Part shown: positions 1 through 10,913 of the stretch, piece by piece
Position numbering within the stretch: position 1 is the stretch's first letter
Layout of the letters: every line of letters begins with the position of its first letter
Assembly: GCA_026874595.1 (NCBI GenBank)
Contig: CM049319.1
Location: forward strand, 20,139,601 to 20,203,600
Source: Sipunculus nudus
Taxonomy: Eukaryota > Annelida > Sipuncula > Golfingiida > Sipunculidae
DNA: 64,000 nt
Reading direction: 5' to 3'
Program-made: the position numbers and the translations under genes
The notes under the pieces: generated by a model
Told to the model about the DNA's origin: nothing
The model's database searches: none
Seen by the model: the letters and a program-made list of their open reading frames with translations, nothing else

Positions 1-183
1 AAAAAAACTAAGTGTACCTGATAGTCATGCATCAAGATTTTTTTAAATTAATAATAAACAGATTCTGATAAAAATAATCTGGAAAAACTATCTGCAGGAA
101 AGTCCAGCAAAATTTGGCTGTGTTGAAGAGATTCACAGGAATATGTTGATGCACATAAGGTCTGAACAGACATGGGGTCTATT

Positions 184-325
184 ACAGTTGTTCTATCACT
201 ATTACTATTACTATTACTTTCAATTTCTGATATTACTATTACTATTACTATTACCACATTTTATCTTCTATTACTATTACTATTACTATTACTGGGGTAT
301 CTATTACTATTACTATTACTATTAC
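184..325. repeat. TATTAC hexamer repeat cluster, left
   Basis: Several runs of the hexamer TATTAC on the plus strand are interrupted by short unique spacers. The cluster is preceded at 167-178 by CAGACATGGGGT, whose reverse complement borders the right cluster at about 5275-5287. Confidence 0.85.
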
Positions 326-519
326 ATAAACTGATGGGAGGATTCTAGACTTTGCGCTGCCATGAGAGCTATAAACTAGCACTGCAATCACATTTTTATA
401 TTATATATTAATATTAGAAGCACCTATATCATCCAGTTACCTACACAATTCTCTTATACTTATATAACAATAAGCCTAATGATACTGGAGATTTTAATTA
501 TTCCAGCTTCTTTAATTCT

Positions 520-522
<3 letters not shown>

Positions 523-572
<50 letters not shown>
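523..572. repeat. TA dinucleotide microsatellite
   Basis: Uninterrupted TA run of about 25 units. The surrounding stretch 330-1015 is AT-rich and shows no gene. Confidence 0.95.
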
Positions 573-575
<3 letters not shown>

Positions 576-1424
576 ACCTCAATGATTATTGGGGCGTTTC
601 AAGTCAAAATTATAAGATAATTGTATGAACTCTTCAATACATGTTATTTAAAAGCAACCCATTGTAAAGACCCTGGCATATGTAAAATATTGATTTATAA
701 TTATATGCATACTTGTACATTTTTTATTATTTTCATATATATTTCACATAACTTTATTTTACAGTACATACTTCTGTTAAGATTTAATCTTCTTTCGCAT
801 AATTAATAAATAAAGTTCAGTGTAACTAAAAATGGTCTCCAAAGGAATTATTCATGATTATGTCATATTAATATTTAGTATCAAAGCTGACAATTTAGTC
901 CTTTATGTTTGTATCAGGAGAGGAATTTTGGTAGGGCTGTGTCCTGTTTCTACTGTTTACATCAAGATTCTGGACAGATTCTAAACTGGAGACAAAAGTA
1001 CCCCATCTTCTCAAGTGTATATGGGCACTTTCACACTAAAGGTTGGATATGAAAATTTGTTAAACAATGGTTCACAGGTAAGTTTTGTGGCTGAAAATAT
1101 GATACATATTATCATATTTGTAAAGGCCACACCAGCCTCTATAAACACAGAAAATTTTATAACTATAAGCCAATTTTTTAAGAAGTTCTGGCCATTTAAG
1201 TGTGATTTTCATCAAATTTTTGACTCTCACTCACAAAAATGGAAAAATTTAATGGAAAATATTACTGAAATTTGTTTACCAGAACAAAAATATTCTAATC
1301 ACAGCACATGCTGTAGCATGTAAACTACAAGTGCTCCAAGTTTCATGACTTTCATGGTGGTGGTTAAAATAATCCAATCAATATCCTTCAGTATAATAAT
1401 TGGTTAAAAAATTTTGCTCGGACC

Positions 1425-1440
1425 TGTCCTCTCCAGTACA
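1425..1440 (+). repeat. 16-base motif TGTCCTCTCCAGTACA, copy 1
   Basis: Exact copy, about 400 bases inside the left inverted end. GTTAAAA lies shortly upstream. Confidence 0.8.
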
Positions 1441-1604
1441 TTGCATCCTTACAAGAAATGTAATTCTCATGTCGCAAAACAAAATCCTGCTTTAAACAGC
1501 CAGTATTATATCTAATCATGTTTTGGTAACTAAGGGCTGGGTATGTGTGTCCTGAGGGGGATGATTTGGCACTTGTTTACCTGGTATATGCCTGTTAAAA
1601 AAAT

Positions 1605-1620
1605 TGTCCTCTCCAGTACA
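1605..1620 (+). repeat. 16-base motif, copy 2
   Basis: Exact copy preceded by TGTTAAAAAAAT. Confidence 0.8.
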
Positions 1621-1768
1621 TACAGATAAAATTCACTTTAATGTAGAATTTAAAAGCCTATTTTAGTTTATATGTAACAGGTAGCTAGGAAGATAAATTC
1701 CCTGGTGTTTGCATTGCATACCATCTAATATTCTGTGGCCAGTTTAGCAATGAGAGTATCTGTTAAAA

Positions 1769-1784
1769 TGTCCTCTCCAGTACA
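1769..1784 (+). repeat. 16-base motif, copy 3
   Basis: Exact copy preceded directly by TGTTAAAA. Confidence 0.8.
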
Positions 1785-2108
1785 ATCATTTTTAACATGA
1801 GGCAGGCTAGAGGAATACGTCTCCAAGTAAGCTTAATATTTACTTCAAGTTTGTCCTAGTGATAAATATAAATAGACTGACTGGTTTAGGGAAGTAGTTT
1901 GGCACATTATATATATAAATTAGCATGTAACTCCATTCATTGTCATACCAATGTTTAGAGTGATGAATCTTCATTGATGAATTCATGATAAAGCCTTTCT
2001 TTTACATGTTCCTTCATTGTACAGAAGTGAGAAGCAGACAAAAAGCATACCTGCAATAACTTCATGTAAATTGTGACAGTAGCAGACTTTAATTTTGTGT
2101 TACTTAAA

Positions 2109-2124
2109 TGTACTGGAGAGGACA
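2109..2124 (-). repeat. 16-base motif, copy 4 (inverted)
   Basis: Exact reverse complement, followed on the plus strand by TTTTTTAACA, so the GTTAAAA companion is conserved here too. Confidence 0.8.
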
Positions 2125-3470
2125 TTTTTTTAACATGGGATAAAAGTGTCAAATGTACAACCCTACAGTCTTTCAGATTTGCATGGTAGTTCTTGAAGCT
2201 TTCAATCACTGTGGATACTTAACCTGCTTACTTTTAATTTTAATAAATACCATGCAGTTTAGTACATAGACCCCTTCATCTAATTCTTTGGGTATTATAA
2301 AAAAATGTGTATTTGTATCTATTTTTAACTAGAACCACATACATGTTAAGATTCTTTACCAAATTAGACAGGTAGAAATAGTTGAACAGCCCTAATTTTC
2401 ATTTTTACCAAAATCTAACATTTCATTATCTGGATCATTAACCCTCTTCATGTCACATATTTTATGTAACTGTGCAATATTGATGATTGCTGATGAATAA
2501 ACCCAAATTGTTTTGGCCAAAGATAATTCTTTTGCAAATACCAGTGCTTTCTGTTCCCTTGCCATCTCACCAGCTATGAATCATTACTTCATGAGAGCAA
2601 CTACAATCAAATTTGCCAATACTTTTGCCTCAAGAAAAAGTCAACAACTTGTGAAACCAAAGAGTTTGGTAAAACAGCTTTTGAAACTTTGGTCTCCCAA
2701 ATTGCTGGTTCACATTTTAAATGACACAATTATCAGTGTTGGGGCTGGGGGTGGTTAGGGTGAAGGCATCATGTGAACTTGGTCTTTGACAACGTGCTTT
2801 TATTTTTCCATCCATTTTACCAAGTCTCATAGCAAAGTCTATGGAAACAATGATATCAACATTGTCTTCTTGAAAAAGCTTAATTTCCTGGTTCCAGTTT
2901 ATCTAAGTCTCAGAAAAGTTGTTTTTATATTTTAAATTCAAATTTAACGGTAAATCCTCACAAGTAAAAAGCCAAAAGCAGCTGAAATGTCCATTTCCAC
3001 AACTGTTGTGTAACAATGTAAAATACTACTAGCAGGACCCATATCTGTAGTTATCACATGATAAAAAAATGTATGTCCCAAATTTTGAATAAATTAATAT
3101 ATATATATATATGGATATTTTCCCCAGGTCTACAATAAACACTTTGTTTATATTACATTCAGGTTAGCTATGTTGTCTATGAACCAATAGTTTAATGTAT
3201 GTTGTAATATAAGTTGACAAATGTTGATATTCAAAGTAAATGTGTTGGAAATAAAGCATGAGAGCAAAAAACAAATTATATTTGCATTACGGATTGTGAA
3301 CAAAACTGCTTCTGAATAAAATTCTGTAAAATATTTAATTTTCAAGATGACCATTTCTCCAAATTATTGTTAAAAATATATTTTTTTTTCAACAAAACAA
3401 AAGGTACAAGCTATTCAATATTTATAATCTCGCTTTAAGTGTCATTTAATATCATGGAGTCATAATTGAC

Positions 3471-3800
3471 TTACATTATACTAAATAACTGATACTTGGG
3501 TATGTCTATTTTGTGCTCCTTTAACCACAAGGTCCAAATAGTTGCAGATGAACTTCCCTCTGGAAAATGAGGTGGACACTGATTCACTTTATGTTCAAGA
3601 GGTCCATGAACAATACAAGAGAGAGAGGGAACAAAAATATTCTTTTTCAATTCTTCCACAGTGCATGTTAAAATAATGTCCTCTCCAGTACAAATGTTGG
3701 TAAAAACCGTTATCATATAAATCAAGTGACAACAGACTAAGGCATCAACATATTTCCTGATTTCTTGAACTCTGTACAGCTGAACAACTTCTCTCACCAT
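3471..3800 (-). other. Unrecognised 109-codon ORF inside the 3 kb element
   Basis: The frame contains a plausible helix-rich start (REVVQLYRVQEIRKYVDAL) and a cysteine-containing tail (CIVHGPLEHKVNQCPPHFP). No known domain was recognised. It overlaps copy 5 of the 16-base motif. It may be a decayed element-encoded protein or chance. Confidence 0.25.
3677..3692 (+). repeat. 16-base motif, copy 5
   Basis: Exact copy preceded by TGTTAAAATAA, about 345 bases inside the right inverted end. On the minus strand it encodes CTGEDIILT within the 109-codon frame 3800-3471. Confidence 0.8.
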
Positions 3801-4959
3801 TTCTGTTACTAATTGACCGTGAAGAGAAAAAGATTATTGTAAAAATATGGGATGTTTGAATTTCTGAATTCAATGTAACTTTAATAGTTCACAGGTAAAA
3901 TGGTATACTAAACAGTTTCCTTTAGCTAAGATATATACCTTTTCAGGAGTAAACTTAATATTGCTCTGTTAGGTATTCAGTTTTTACTCCCCAGTGAGAC
4001 TAATCACTCAACCTTTTGTGTGAAAGTGCCCATATATGTTCATTTTGATATGATGCCATGTTTTATTTTATCACATAGTACATCTTGAGAGTGAACAGAG
4101 AGGTGGTAAACGTTACAATAATGGTAGCATGCATGGCTTTTATTCTTCAGGCATGCCCTTCTTCATTGCAGCAAAACCAGCATAGGATAATTTAGGAATA
4201 TGGAGAGTGATTTAAACTTATATCAATTTTACAAAACAAATAAAATATTATTTATATCACTTTCACAATTAATTGGTATTCAACAATCTTATACTTTAAA
4301 TTTTGTACATAACAGGATCTAATTATTTGATATCAAAATTTCAGATATTAAATAATAAAATATTAACAGTTACTTATATTCTCATATTATATAATCAAAT
4401 AATAATATCTTTAAAAAAATTGTTAATTTTATTTTCAAAATATAAATTAACATAATTTTAGATACTGAATGAAGGTCTGCAAAATTGGTACTATGAAATA
4501 ACAGACAAGTATTAAAAGAATTATTTTAAAAGAATATTTATATAAATTAAATAGATAATACATGTGCCTGCAGTATGACTTTATCAAAGTGACTGTAGTA
4601 CTGGTATGAGTTTATATAGCATTGTAGGCTTCCATACGTTATGGGTTGTGAAAACACCATAAGCTTATCATGAACATTTTGGGTCTGCACTGCAACTACA
4701 TCTGGTTCCATATTCTATTTTTCTTAAATGTGTGTTAATGTAATCTGTGTAAATTAAAATGCAAACTGGCTTGTGAAAATAAATCTAGGTACATTTCAGA
4801 AATGCATATGGATTGATGGATGTGAGATAAGATGAACATGTCAGTATAATAATACACAATTTATCTGTCTCATAACATCAAACATGTTTATCCATGGTTT
4901 ACTAATCAAAGGTCAGATTGTGCCAGGTTACCTATTTGGCTGTGACCTGCTCTGTCCAG

Positions 4960-5110
4960 TACTCTTATGTAATTAGCACCAGTGGTCACCAGCAGTGTGG
5001 CAGCTGGCCCATGCTTGCCTCAACAATAGGCACTTCCTGGGCAATTGCTGGACAAGAATTGAGTGTGTTCAGCATTATTTGCTGATATGCTTCATGATCA
5101 AGGGGCTCAC
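4960..5110 (-). other. Short coding-like frame beside the right TATTAC cluster
   Basis: On the minus strand the sequence reads SCEPLDHEAYQQIMLNTL, then SCPAIAQEVPIVEASMGQL and a TGA. No family was recognised and no convincing splice sites were found. A faintly similar start (SCESLQHSQILLDF) lies beside the left TATTAC cluster at about 145-95. It could be an exon remnant of a repeat-borne protein. Confidence 0.25.
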
Positions 5111-5111
5111 A

Positions 5112-5280
5112 GGAAGTAATAGAAAGTAATATGTATTACTCTATTACTTTGCCTTCTGTTTCTATTACTATTACTATTACAGCTAAAATTTTTCAGTCTA
5201 TTACTATTACTATTACTATTACATGGAAAAAGCTGTAATAGTATATTACTATTACTATTACTTATTACTATTACCCCATG
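5112..5280. repeat. TATTAC hexamer repeat cluster, right
   Basis: This is a second cluster of the same hexamer and same strand as the one at 184-325, again in four or five blocks with spacers. It ends in CCCCATGTCTG, the inverse of the left cluster's border. Confidence 0.85.
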
Positions 5281-5502
5281 TCTGGGTCTGAAACAAGTTA
5301 GTTGGACTAAGCAAACCTAAAATTTTCTTCTGGAATCTATGTCCCAGGATTTCGATTTGGAGGGTTTGATAAAATAAAGGGTGTTTTTTGTGTTGCCTTA
5401 AGTTGGTATACCATATTGACATATAATGTATGTTTGAGAGATTGTGTCTGAACTAATATTATAATATACACAAAAGTTGTGTATTTTGTGATAACTTCTT
5501 AC

Positions 5503-8500
5503 TTTCTGTTTGCCTCCTTCCTCTCGATTAATGCACTTCCTTCAATTGATATACCAGCAAAGAGCCCTTTAGTCTTGGAGTAGGTATAAATGGCTGCTGG
5601 ACTACGGACTGACACATCACCTTCTACATTCCTACCCAAGGGCCCTGCAGCAATGGTGAAGTTACCACCAAGAGTCAGGTTCCCTCCCTTAGAGAAAGCC
5701 TCAACTGCTGACTGCTTGTTTAGAATGATCACAAAGTCTGTCACCTGTAATGAGTCAATAATATATGTGGTTTAAGGCTGGGCTGGTAAAGTTAATACAA
5801 AGAGGCAAGTTCCCTCCCTTAAAGAAAGCCTCCACTGCTGACTGGTTGTTTAGAATGATCACAAAGTCTGTCACCTGTAATGAGTCAATAATATATGTGG
5901 TTTAAGGCTGGGCTGGTAAAGTTAATACAAAGAGGCAAGTTTCCTCTCATAGAGAAAGCCTCCACTACTGACTGCTTGTTCAGTATAATCACAAAGTGTG
6001 GCACCTGACAGTAACACTGTAATACTGACTTCATTTCTGACATGTGCATAGAAACTATAATAGGGAACATTTATGGTAAATATGAAGAAAACAGATGAGT
6101 GGTTATGATATTAGGCAGTCCTGAAGTGTGATAATAGGTTTTTAATGGATAACTGAGGATTTTCCTAAATTTCTCGAAGGAATCAAATCTTAGTGACAAA
6201 GTTTTCAGTTTGGTAGGAGATCTTGGGATCATCTAACAGTATGCCAAATTTTGGATTTGTAGGGCTATCGGTTTCAAAACGTGCCAGTTTAACGGACGGA
6301 CTGACAGACAGACATGGAACAATGGACCACGTCTTTAGCTCAGATGACTTATAGTCAGCAAAGCTAAAAACCCTTACACAGATTTAGTTTTTAACAAAAC
6401 TCACTGATATAAGCAAAATTTCAAAGATCCCCATAGAATTATGCTCTTCACGGAGCAATTACTGCAGAATTAGTTTTGTTAGTGGGGTTTTAATTTTTTT
6501 CACTTTTAGCAGGAGTTAGATTTGAGCTAAATTTAGAACACATGTTACTTCAATGCAATTGTGATCGTTCGCCACTTGGAAGACTACAGCATTCTCGACT
6601 GCCACACAGTCACATGGGTCTGGTAATCCCTTCATGCGGGGTAACCTGAGTTGAGGCTTCTTCAGCCAGGATGTTAGAGTAGTCATGCTGCTTGTCAAAA
6701 GATTTCATAGCAAGTGATATCTACACTGAAATCCCCTCAGATTTTATTGTGATTTGTAGAAACAACTGTGAAACAAGTAGCTTACACCTTGCTGTCATGG
6801 TACTTCCATAGCATGTATACCCAGAGCTTGTTAGGTGGAAGGTACATTGCACTACCAACCTGTCTTTTATAAAATTGTTTAAATATTTTTAATAATTTGA
6901 TATAAAATGAATTACCTAATCATACTGAATTGCCTGAATATTGAACTGAGCTTATGCAGTAAATGAAAACAGCTAAAAAATTCAGACACGCCAAATAAAC
7001 CCCTACCACAGTATACGCTGCAGTCGTTTCAGATCTCCTTTTCGTGTAACCGCTGCTTTGTATAGCAAGGTTCTCTGGGTCTGACCACCAGGGTGATCAC
7101 AGAGCAAAGAACTGTAATCAGACTAACGAGAGCGTGGTATTGCATTGTGCCTCCAGCTCAAAATTTTAAACATGCCATACTCGCTTTTGCTGATTGATTA
7201 CACTGGGACACCAGCTCTCATTGGGTCTGATACTTGGCCCTGTGCATAAGCACTGCAGTGTATAACCATACATAGAATATATATGTAATATTTCTATAGT
7301 TGCAAAGACACTGACACAGAGTACTTCTAACTGTGTCTTTACTACCTGTCTTAAGGATCAATTCTGAGAGTATAATATTTTTATGAGTGAAGGTAACATA
7401 CTTAAGTGTCTTTTTATAGCCGCGACAATAAAAAGGGGATCTACAGTACTGGTAATACCTGGTAACCCAGGTTAGTCAACCACTACAGGTGTCACAGCGA
7501 GAGTCATTTTTAAGTATGTTACACATATTTGTAAAAAAAAGTTATGGTTAATGCTGTAAATGGTAATGGATGCCTAGGCTGCTTACCTCAGCACCAATCT
7601 CAAATCCACCACCAAGACCAGCAATGCCTATTGCTGAAGGTGCTGACCAGCCTGAAATGGGAGGATTACTTGTTAGTGTTCAATTCAATGGCAAGTGTCA
7701 TTTCATTTGATGAAAAAAACTCCAATAGACAAATGGTTATTTATATATGCACCACACAAAATTACTTCTTTTAAAACAGATCCATAATAAAATCAGGTTT
7801 GGTTCTCAGGCACTTTTCTTCAGAAACCAATGCAAGTTGGCGATTTTTCTTTTTACCTTTTTTGTATCATTTGATAAAAGTTTCAAATGATCTGGGAAAG
7901 CATAAAAATAAAAGATTTTTTGGCTAAACAGATAAAGGACAACATCGCAAAAAAAAAATTGATCAATACATTTTATCTTCTTGATAGAAATGTTCATGTG
8001 GCTGGAGCTCAATATTGCTAAGTTTCTATTGGAAATAAAAATAAAAATGTTTGGTGCGGGGGGTTAAAACTGATGCGGGCAGTGCCTGAGAAACATACCT
8101 TTTACTTTTTGGGGGATAAAATACTCCTAATCATTTAATCCAACTTTTATAAAATAAGAGATTAAATATATCATATTAATAAAATTAAGATTAAATTTAG
8201 AATATAAAAATAATCAAGAAATTTGGTGTTATGATATGAAGAGTGCAAATTTGAAATATGTTTATAAATACTAAATAACTAACTTCATGTTAAGAATGCT
8301 AACATTGATTCTAAAGTGGCAGCAAGTATAGCAAAATTGACAAAATCTACAGTTTAAGAAGAATTAATACTTCTTCTCTAAACTCTCTTCCTCTTGGAAT
8401 AATATATAATTTTCTTATCCTTTGAATTTAATAACCACTTCTCTCATGATTATTAACCTTCTTTTAACCTATTTAACTTTATAACTGTTCAAACTAACCT

Positions 8501-9363
8501 TTGATCTGCCTGACTTAAATACTTTCTTGAACTTTGAACTTTATAACCTACCTCCCCCCCTGACCTTGGCAATGACAATTCCGCTGCCACCTCTGGCTGT
8601 TACAAGGAACCCCATCTTGACAACAGTAAGGATACATAGCCCCTGTGCATTAACAATTAATCCAGCTGAAAGAATAATAATATTATACAATAAAATTACA
8701 GGTGTCATCCATGTCATATAAGGATGTTAATCTGTACATGTACAATTACAGCTTCAGCTTCTAGCAGTTACTGGCATATTCTGACAATCTGTTAAAGGTT
8801 GAATTCTCTTTTAACAAAAGATTGTCTCAAAAACTATTAAATTAATTTTGCTTAATTTTAATTAATATTCAATTAATTTTCTATGTGAAACCTTTGAAAA
8901 TAAGCAGTCATGCAAATATATGTAAATATCTCATGAGCCACATCTGTGCACTAGTGAAAATCTGGATTCTTGACAAAACGTTTTATTTTTTGTCAGCTGA
9001 AACCAAAACCTTCAAAATTATTGTCAATGAATGTATCTTGTACACACTGGGGACATTTATTCACAAGGTTGCAAAAAAAGCTGTGTTGATCTAAAATGTA
9101 TGGAAGCAGAAATTGCTAAGAAAAAGAAGTATTCAAGCCTTGCACTATTGTAATCTAAAATACTGTTGAGTCAATGTTATCAACTTGTAAAAAAAAAGTG
9201 GGGCATTGATACAGCATCTGTAAATAAAAAGAGATTAATAAACTATACCTGGAATGATTTTGTCTGGTCCCACTTTAGCACTGGGTATTGAGAATTCTCT
9301 CAGAATCTTGGCTGCCTTCTTTGACTCAGACTTCAGGCTGTGAGGGAATGGGGTATTCACCAT
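5503..9363 (-). CDS. SH3YL1: SH3YL1 orthologue, SYLF-domain part (four exons, 3' end not found)
   Basis: SH3YL1-type proteins bind phosphoinositides through an N-terminal SYLF (DUF500) domain and act in membrane ruffling through a C-terminal SH3 domain. Four exons were read on the minus strand: 9363-9249 (ATG, 38 codons, KSESKKAAKILREF then GPDKIIP), 8665-8552 (GFLVTARGGSGIVIAK), 7651-7587 (WSAPSAIGIAGLGGGFEIG) and 5744-5503 (AVEAFSKGGNLTLGGNFT, GPLGRNVEGDV, GLFAGISIEGSALIERKEA). All junctions are GT/AG and the phases agree, giving about 178 codons of near-continuous family signature. The second intron's donor was set at 8551 because only that phase joins AK to WSAPS with the usual family spacing. 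The start ATG is preceded by a good acceptor (TTTTCCTTTAG at about 9371-9381), so a non-coding first exon is likely. A donor-like site at 10621-10626 is one candidate for it. The remaining linker and SH3 exons should lie below 5500 but were not recognised. They may be masked by repeats or lie beyond the window. Confidence 0.9.
5745..6034 (-). pseudogene. Two tandem degenerate copies of the 5' half of SH3YL1 exon 4
   Basis: A unit of 130 bases is repeated. The true exon's acceptor boundary is at 5744, with matching boundaries at 5874 and 6004. Each extra copy keeps an AG acceptor followed by VTDFVIILNxQS- or VPHFVIILNKQS-like codons and EAF. Homology to the real exon lasts about 100 bases. Both copies then reach LPLCINFTSPALNHIYY and an in-frame TGA, so splicing into either would truncate the protein. 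They have no usable donor in frame with exon 3. They are pseudo-exons inside intron 3, possibly poison exons. Confidence 0.8.
6051..6371. mobile_element. Dispersed repeat with terminal hairpin, copy 1
   Basis: About 320 bases, clearly homologous to 34000-34321 in the same orientation. It starts near GGAACATTTATGGTAAATATGA and ends in a hairpin of the form AGCTCA-GA-TGACT-TAT-AGTCA, with a degenerate last arm (AAGCT), followed by AAAA. A GGACGGACNGAC stretch precedes the end. No coding capacity; probably a non-autonomous element. Confidence 0.65.
6470..6770 (-). repeat. Dispersed repeat, copy A, with a 60-codon frame
   Basis: The reverse complement matches 31120-31400, including TCAACTCA...GGGATTAC...CCCA.ATGACTGTGTG and the AAATTAAAACCCC end. 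A frame at 6698-6516 (MTSSMTTLTSWLKKPQLRLP...) lies within it. It is probably a fortuitous ORF of the repeat, because copy B does not keep it. Confidence 0.55.
7801..8094. mobile_element. MITE-like element with GGTTCTCAGGCAC inverted ends, copy 1
   Basis: Left end GGTTCTCAGGCAC and right end GTGCCTGAGAAAC are inverted repeats. The 294-base body is non-coding and matches 21275-21571 in the same orientation (shared features: ATCATTTGATAAAA..., GGAGCTCAA.ATTG, GCGGG..TTAAA). It lies inside SH3YL1 intron 2. Confidence 0.75.
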
Positions 9364-10872
9364 TTTATGGCATCAGTGCTGCTAAAGGAAAACCAAATGA
9401 TAGTTAGCAGTTAATTAATTATCTGAAACGTGTCTTGTTTGGGGAAATTACTTTCAAAATTCAGAATCTATAACCTTAAATCAGTATGATAATAGGATAT
9501 GAAAATATGGGAATTGTGCCAAGTTCAAATTGGAGGTAAATTTTGTTATATTTTTAGATTAAAGCTTATAGTTTCTAAAATTTACAAAATTGATCATAAG
9601 TGTATGCTTAGACATAAACTACAACTATTTATATCCTAAAAATGAACTGTATATCATTAACAGTTAAAAGTAACTATTAGTACAAGTTCACTGTCAACAT
9701 TTGCACAGTTAAATATGATCGTCTTCTAAAAGCTTCCAGAAAAGCTATTTTTTTTTTTTATCAAATGCTTTCCAATTTCTGATTATAATAGATAATAATC
9801 GTTATGTTTGCATAATGTGAGAAATAAATGAACAGTGAAAAATTGCGAAATATCAGGTGGACAGGGGTTGTGGAACGGACTTTAATAGTATAAATAATTA
9901 CTTTTCAAAAGTAATTATAAATAAATCATTCCTTTTTGAAAATATAGTAATTTGCAATTGTAATTGAGATATTTTAAAGTCTTGTAATTGTATGATTGCT
10001 TTTCAATGTTATTGGCCTAAATTTTGCTCGCAAGAAATGTCTGTCATACAAAATGAAATATAACTTAAAGGTCTGGTCAATGGTGCAGTCATCAAGGAAA
10101 TAGTCTGTGTTCAGACTATACTGCACTATTACACTAATGTTGTAGAATGCCACAAAATGAACGACACTTTTCGAGGAGTTGTTAACAGCGAAACTAAACT
10201 TTTATGTCATAAAGTTATATGTACAGAGAGTCAACCTGACATCATGACAATATATATGGCTAAACTATCTGAGACAAACCTGCAGTTATGTTTTTGACAG
10301 GTGAGCAGCCGACCGGATGTTTGTCGGTTAAGTGTCACCGGAAATATGGTCATCCATCGTTTCCATATCGTGGATAATTTACCAGTGCAACAGAATTGTT
10401 GATTCCATCAGCGCTTTAATAAAAAAAATTGGCGGTATCGCAAACATATCTAATTTGTGTGCAAGGGCCTCTTTATTTTCTGTCCAAATTTAATTCATCG
10501 TTGTTATTTTTTTACATAAATGGTTTGTTTAGTTCACACAAAATGTAACTTGAAACATATTACTTATAATTTGGGGGCACGTACATATACAATCCCAGTC
10601 AAATACAAATACAAACTTTAACTTACCGTCCGTTTTGCAACATAACAACATTATTCATGGGCTATTTTCACAGATGATTCGATCATTAATTAATTAGAAG
10701 ACGAACAACATATATCTAGTTAAAAAATGAACAAAGATATTTAAAATATTCTTATTTAAAGTATTGATAGAAATCAAATTAACCTGGTTTCATAAGATAT
10801 ACAAATTACTATCTTTTACATGTACCTGTATACTGGATATACATATTTAATAAATTATGGTCACTGCTATAT

Positions 10873-10913
<41 letters not shown>

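Larger units (their letters stand above)
1018..4037. mobile_element. About 3 kb element with inverted ends and repeated 16-base motif (DNA-transposon-like)
   Basis: The left end at 1018-1045 (ATATGGGCACTTTCACAC, then A-rich AAAGGTTG) recurs as the reverse complement at 4008-4037 with one or two differences. Both copies are flanked by TATA/TA, as expected for a terminal inverted repeat with a TA-type target duplication. Inside are five copies of TGTCCTCTCCAGTACA. Weak ORFs occur on the minus strand at 3800-3471 and about 2900-2720 (the latter with VDIIVSIDFAMRLGK), but no transposase family was recognised. It lies downstream of, or in a late intron of, SH3YL1. An autonomous origin is possible, but the present copy looks decayed. 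Confidence 0.55.
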
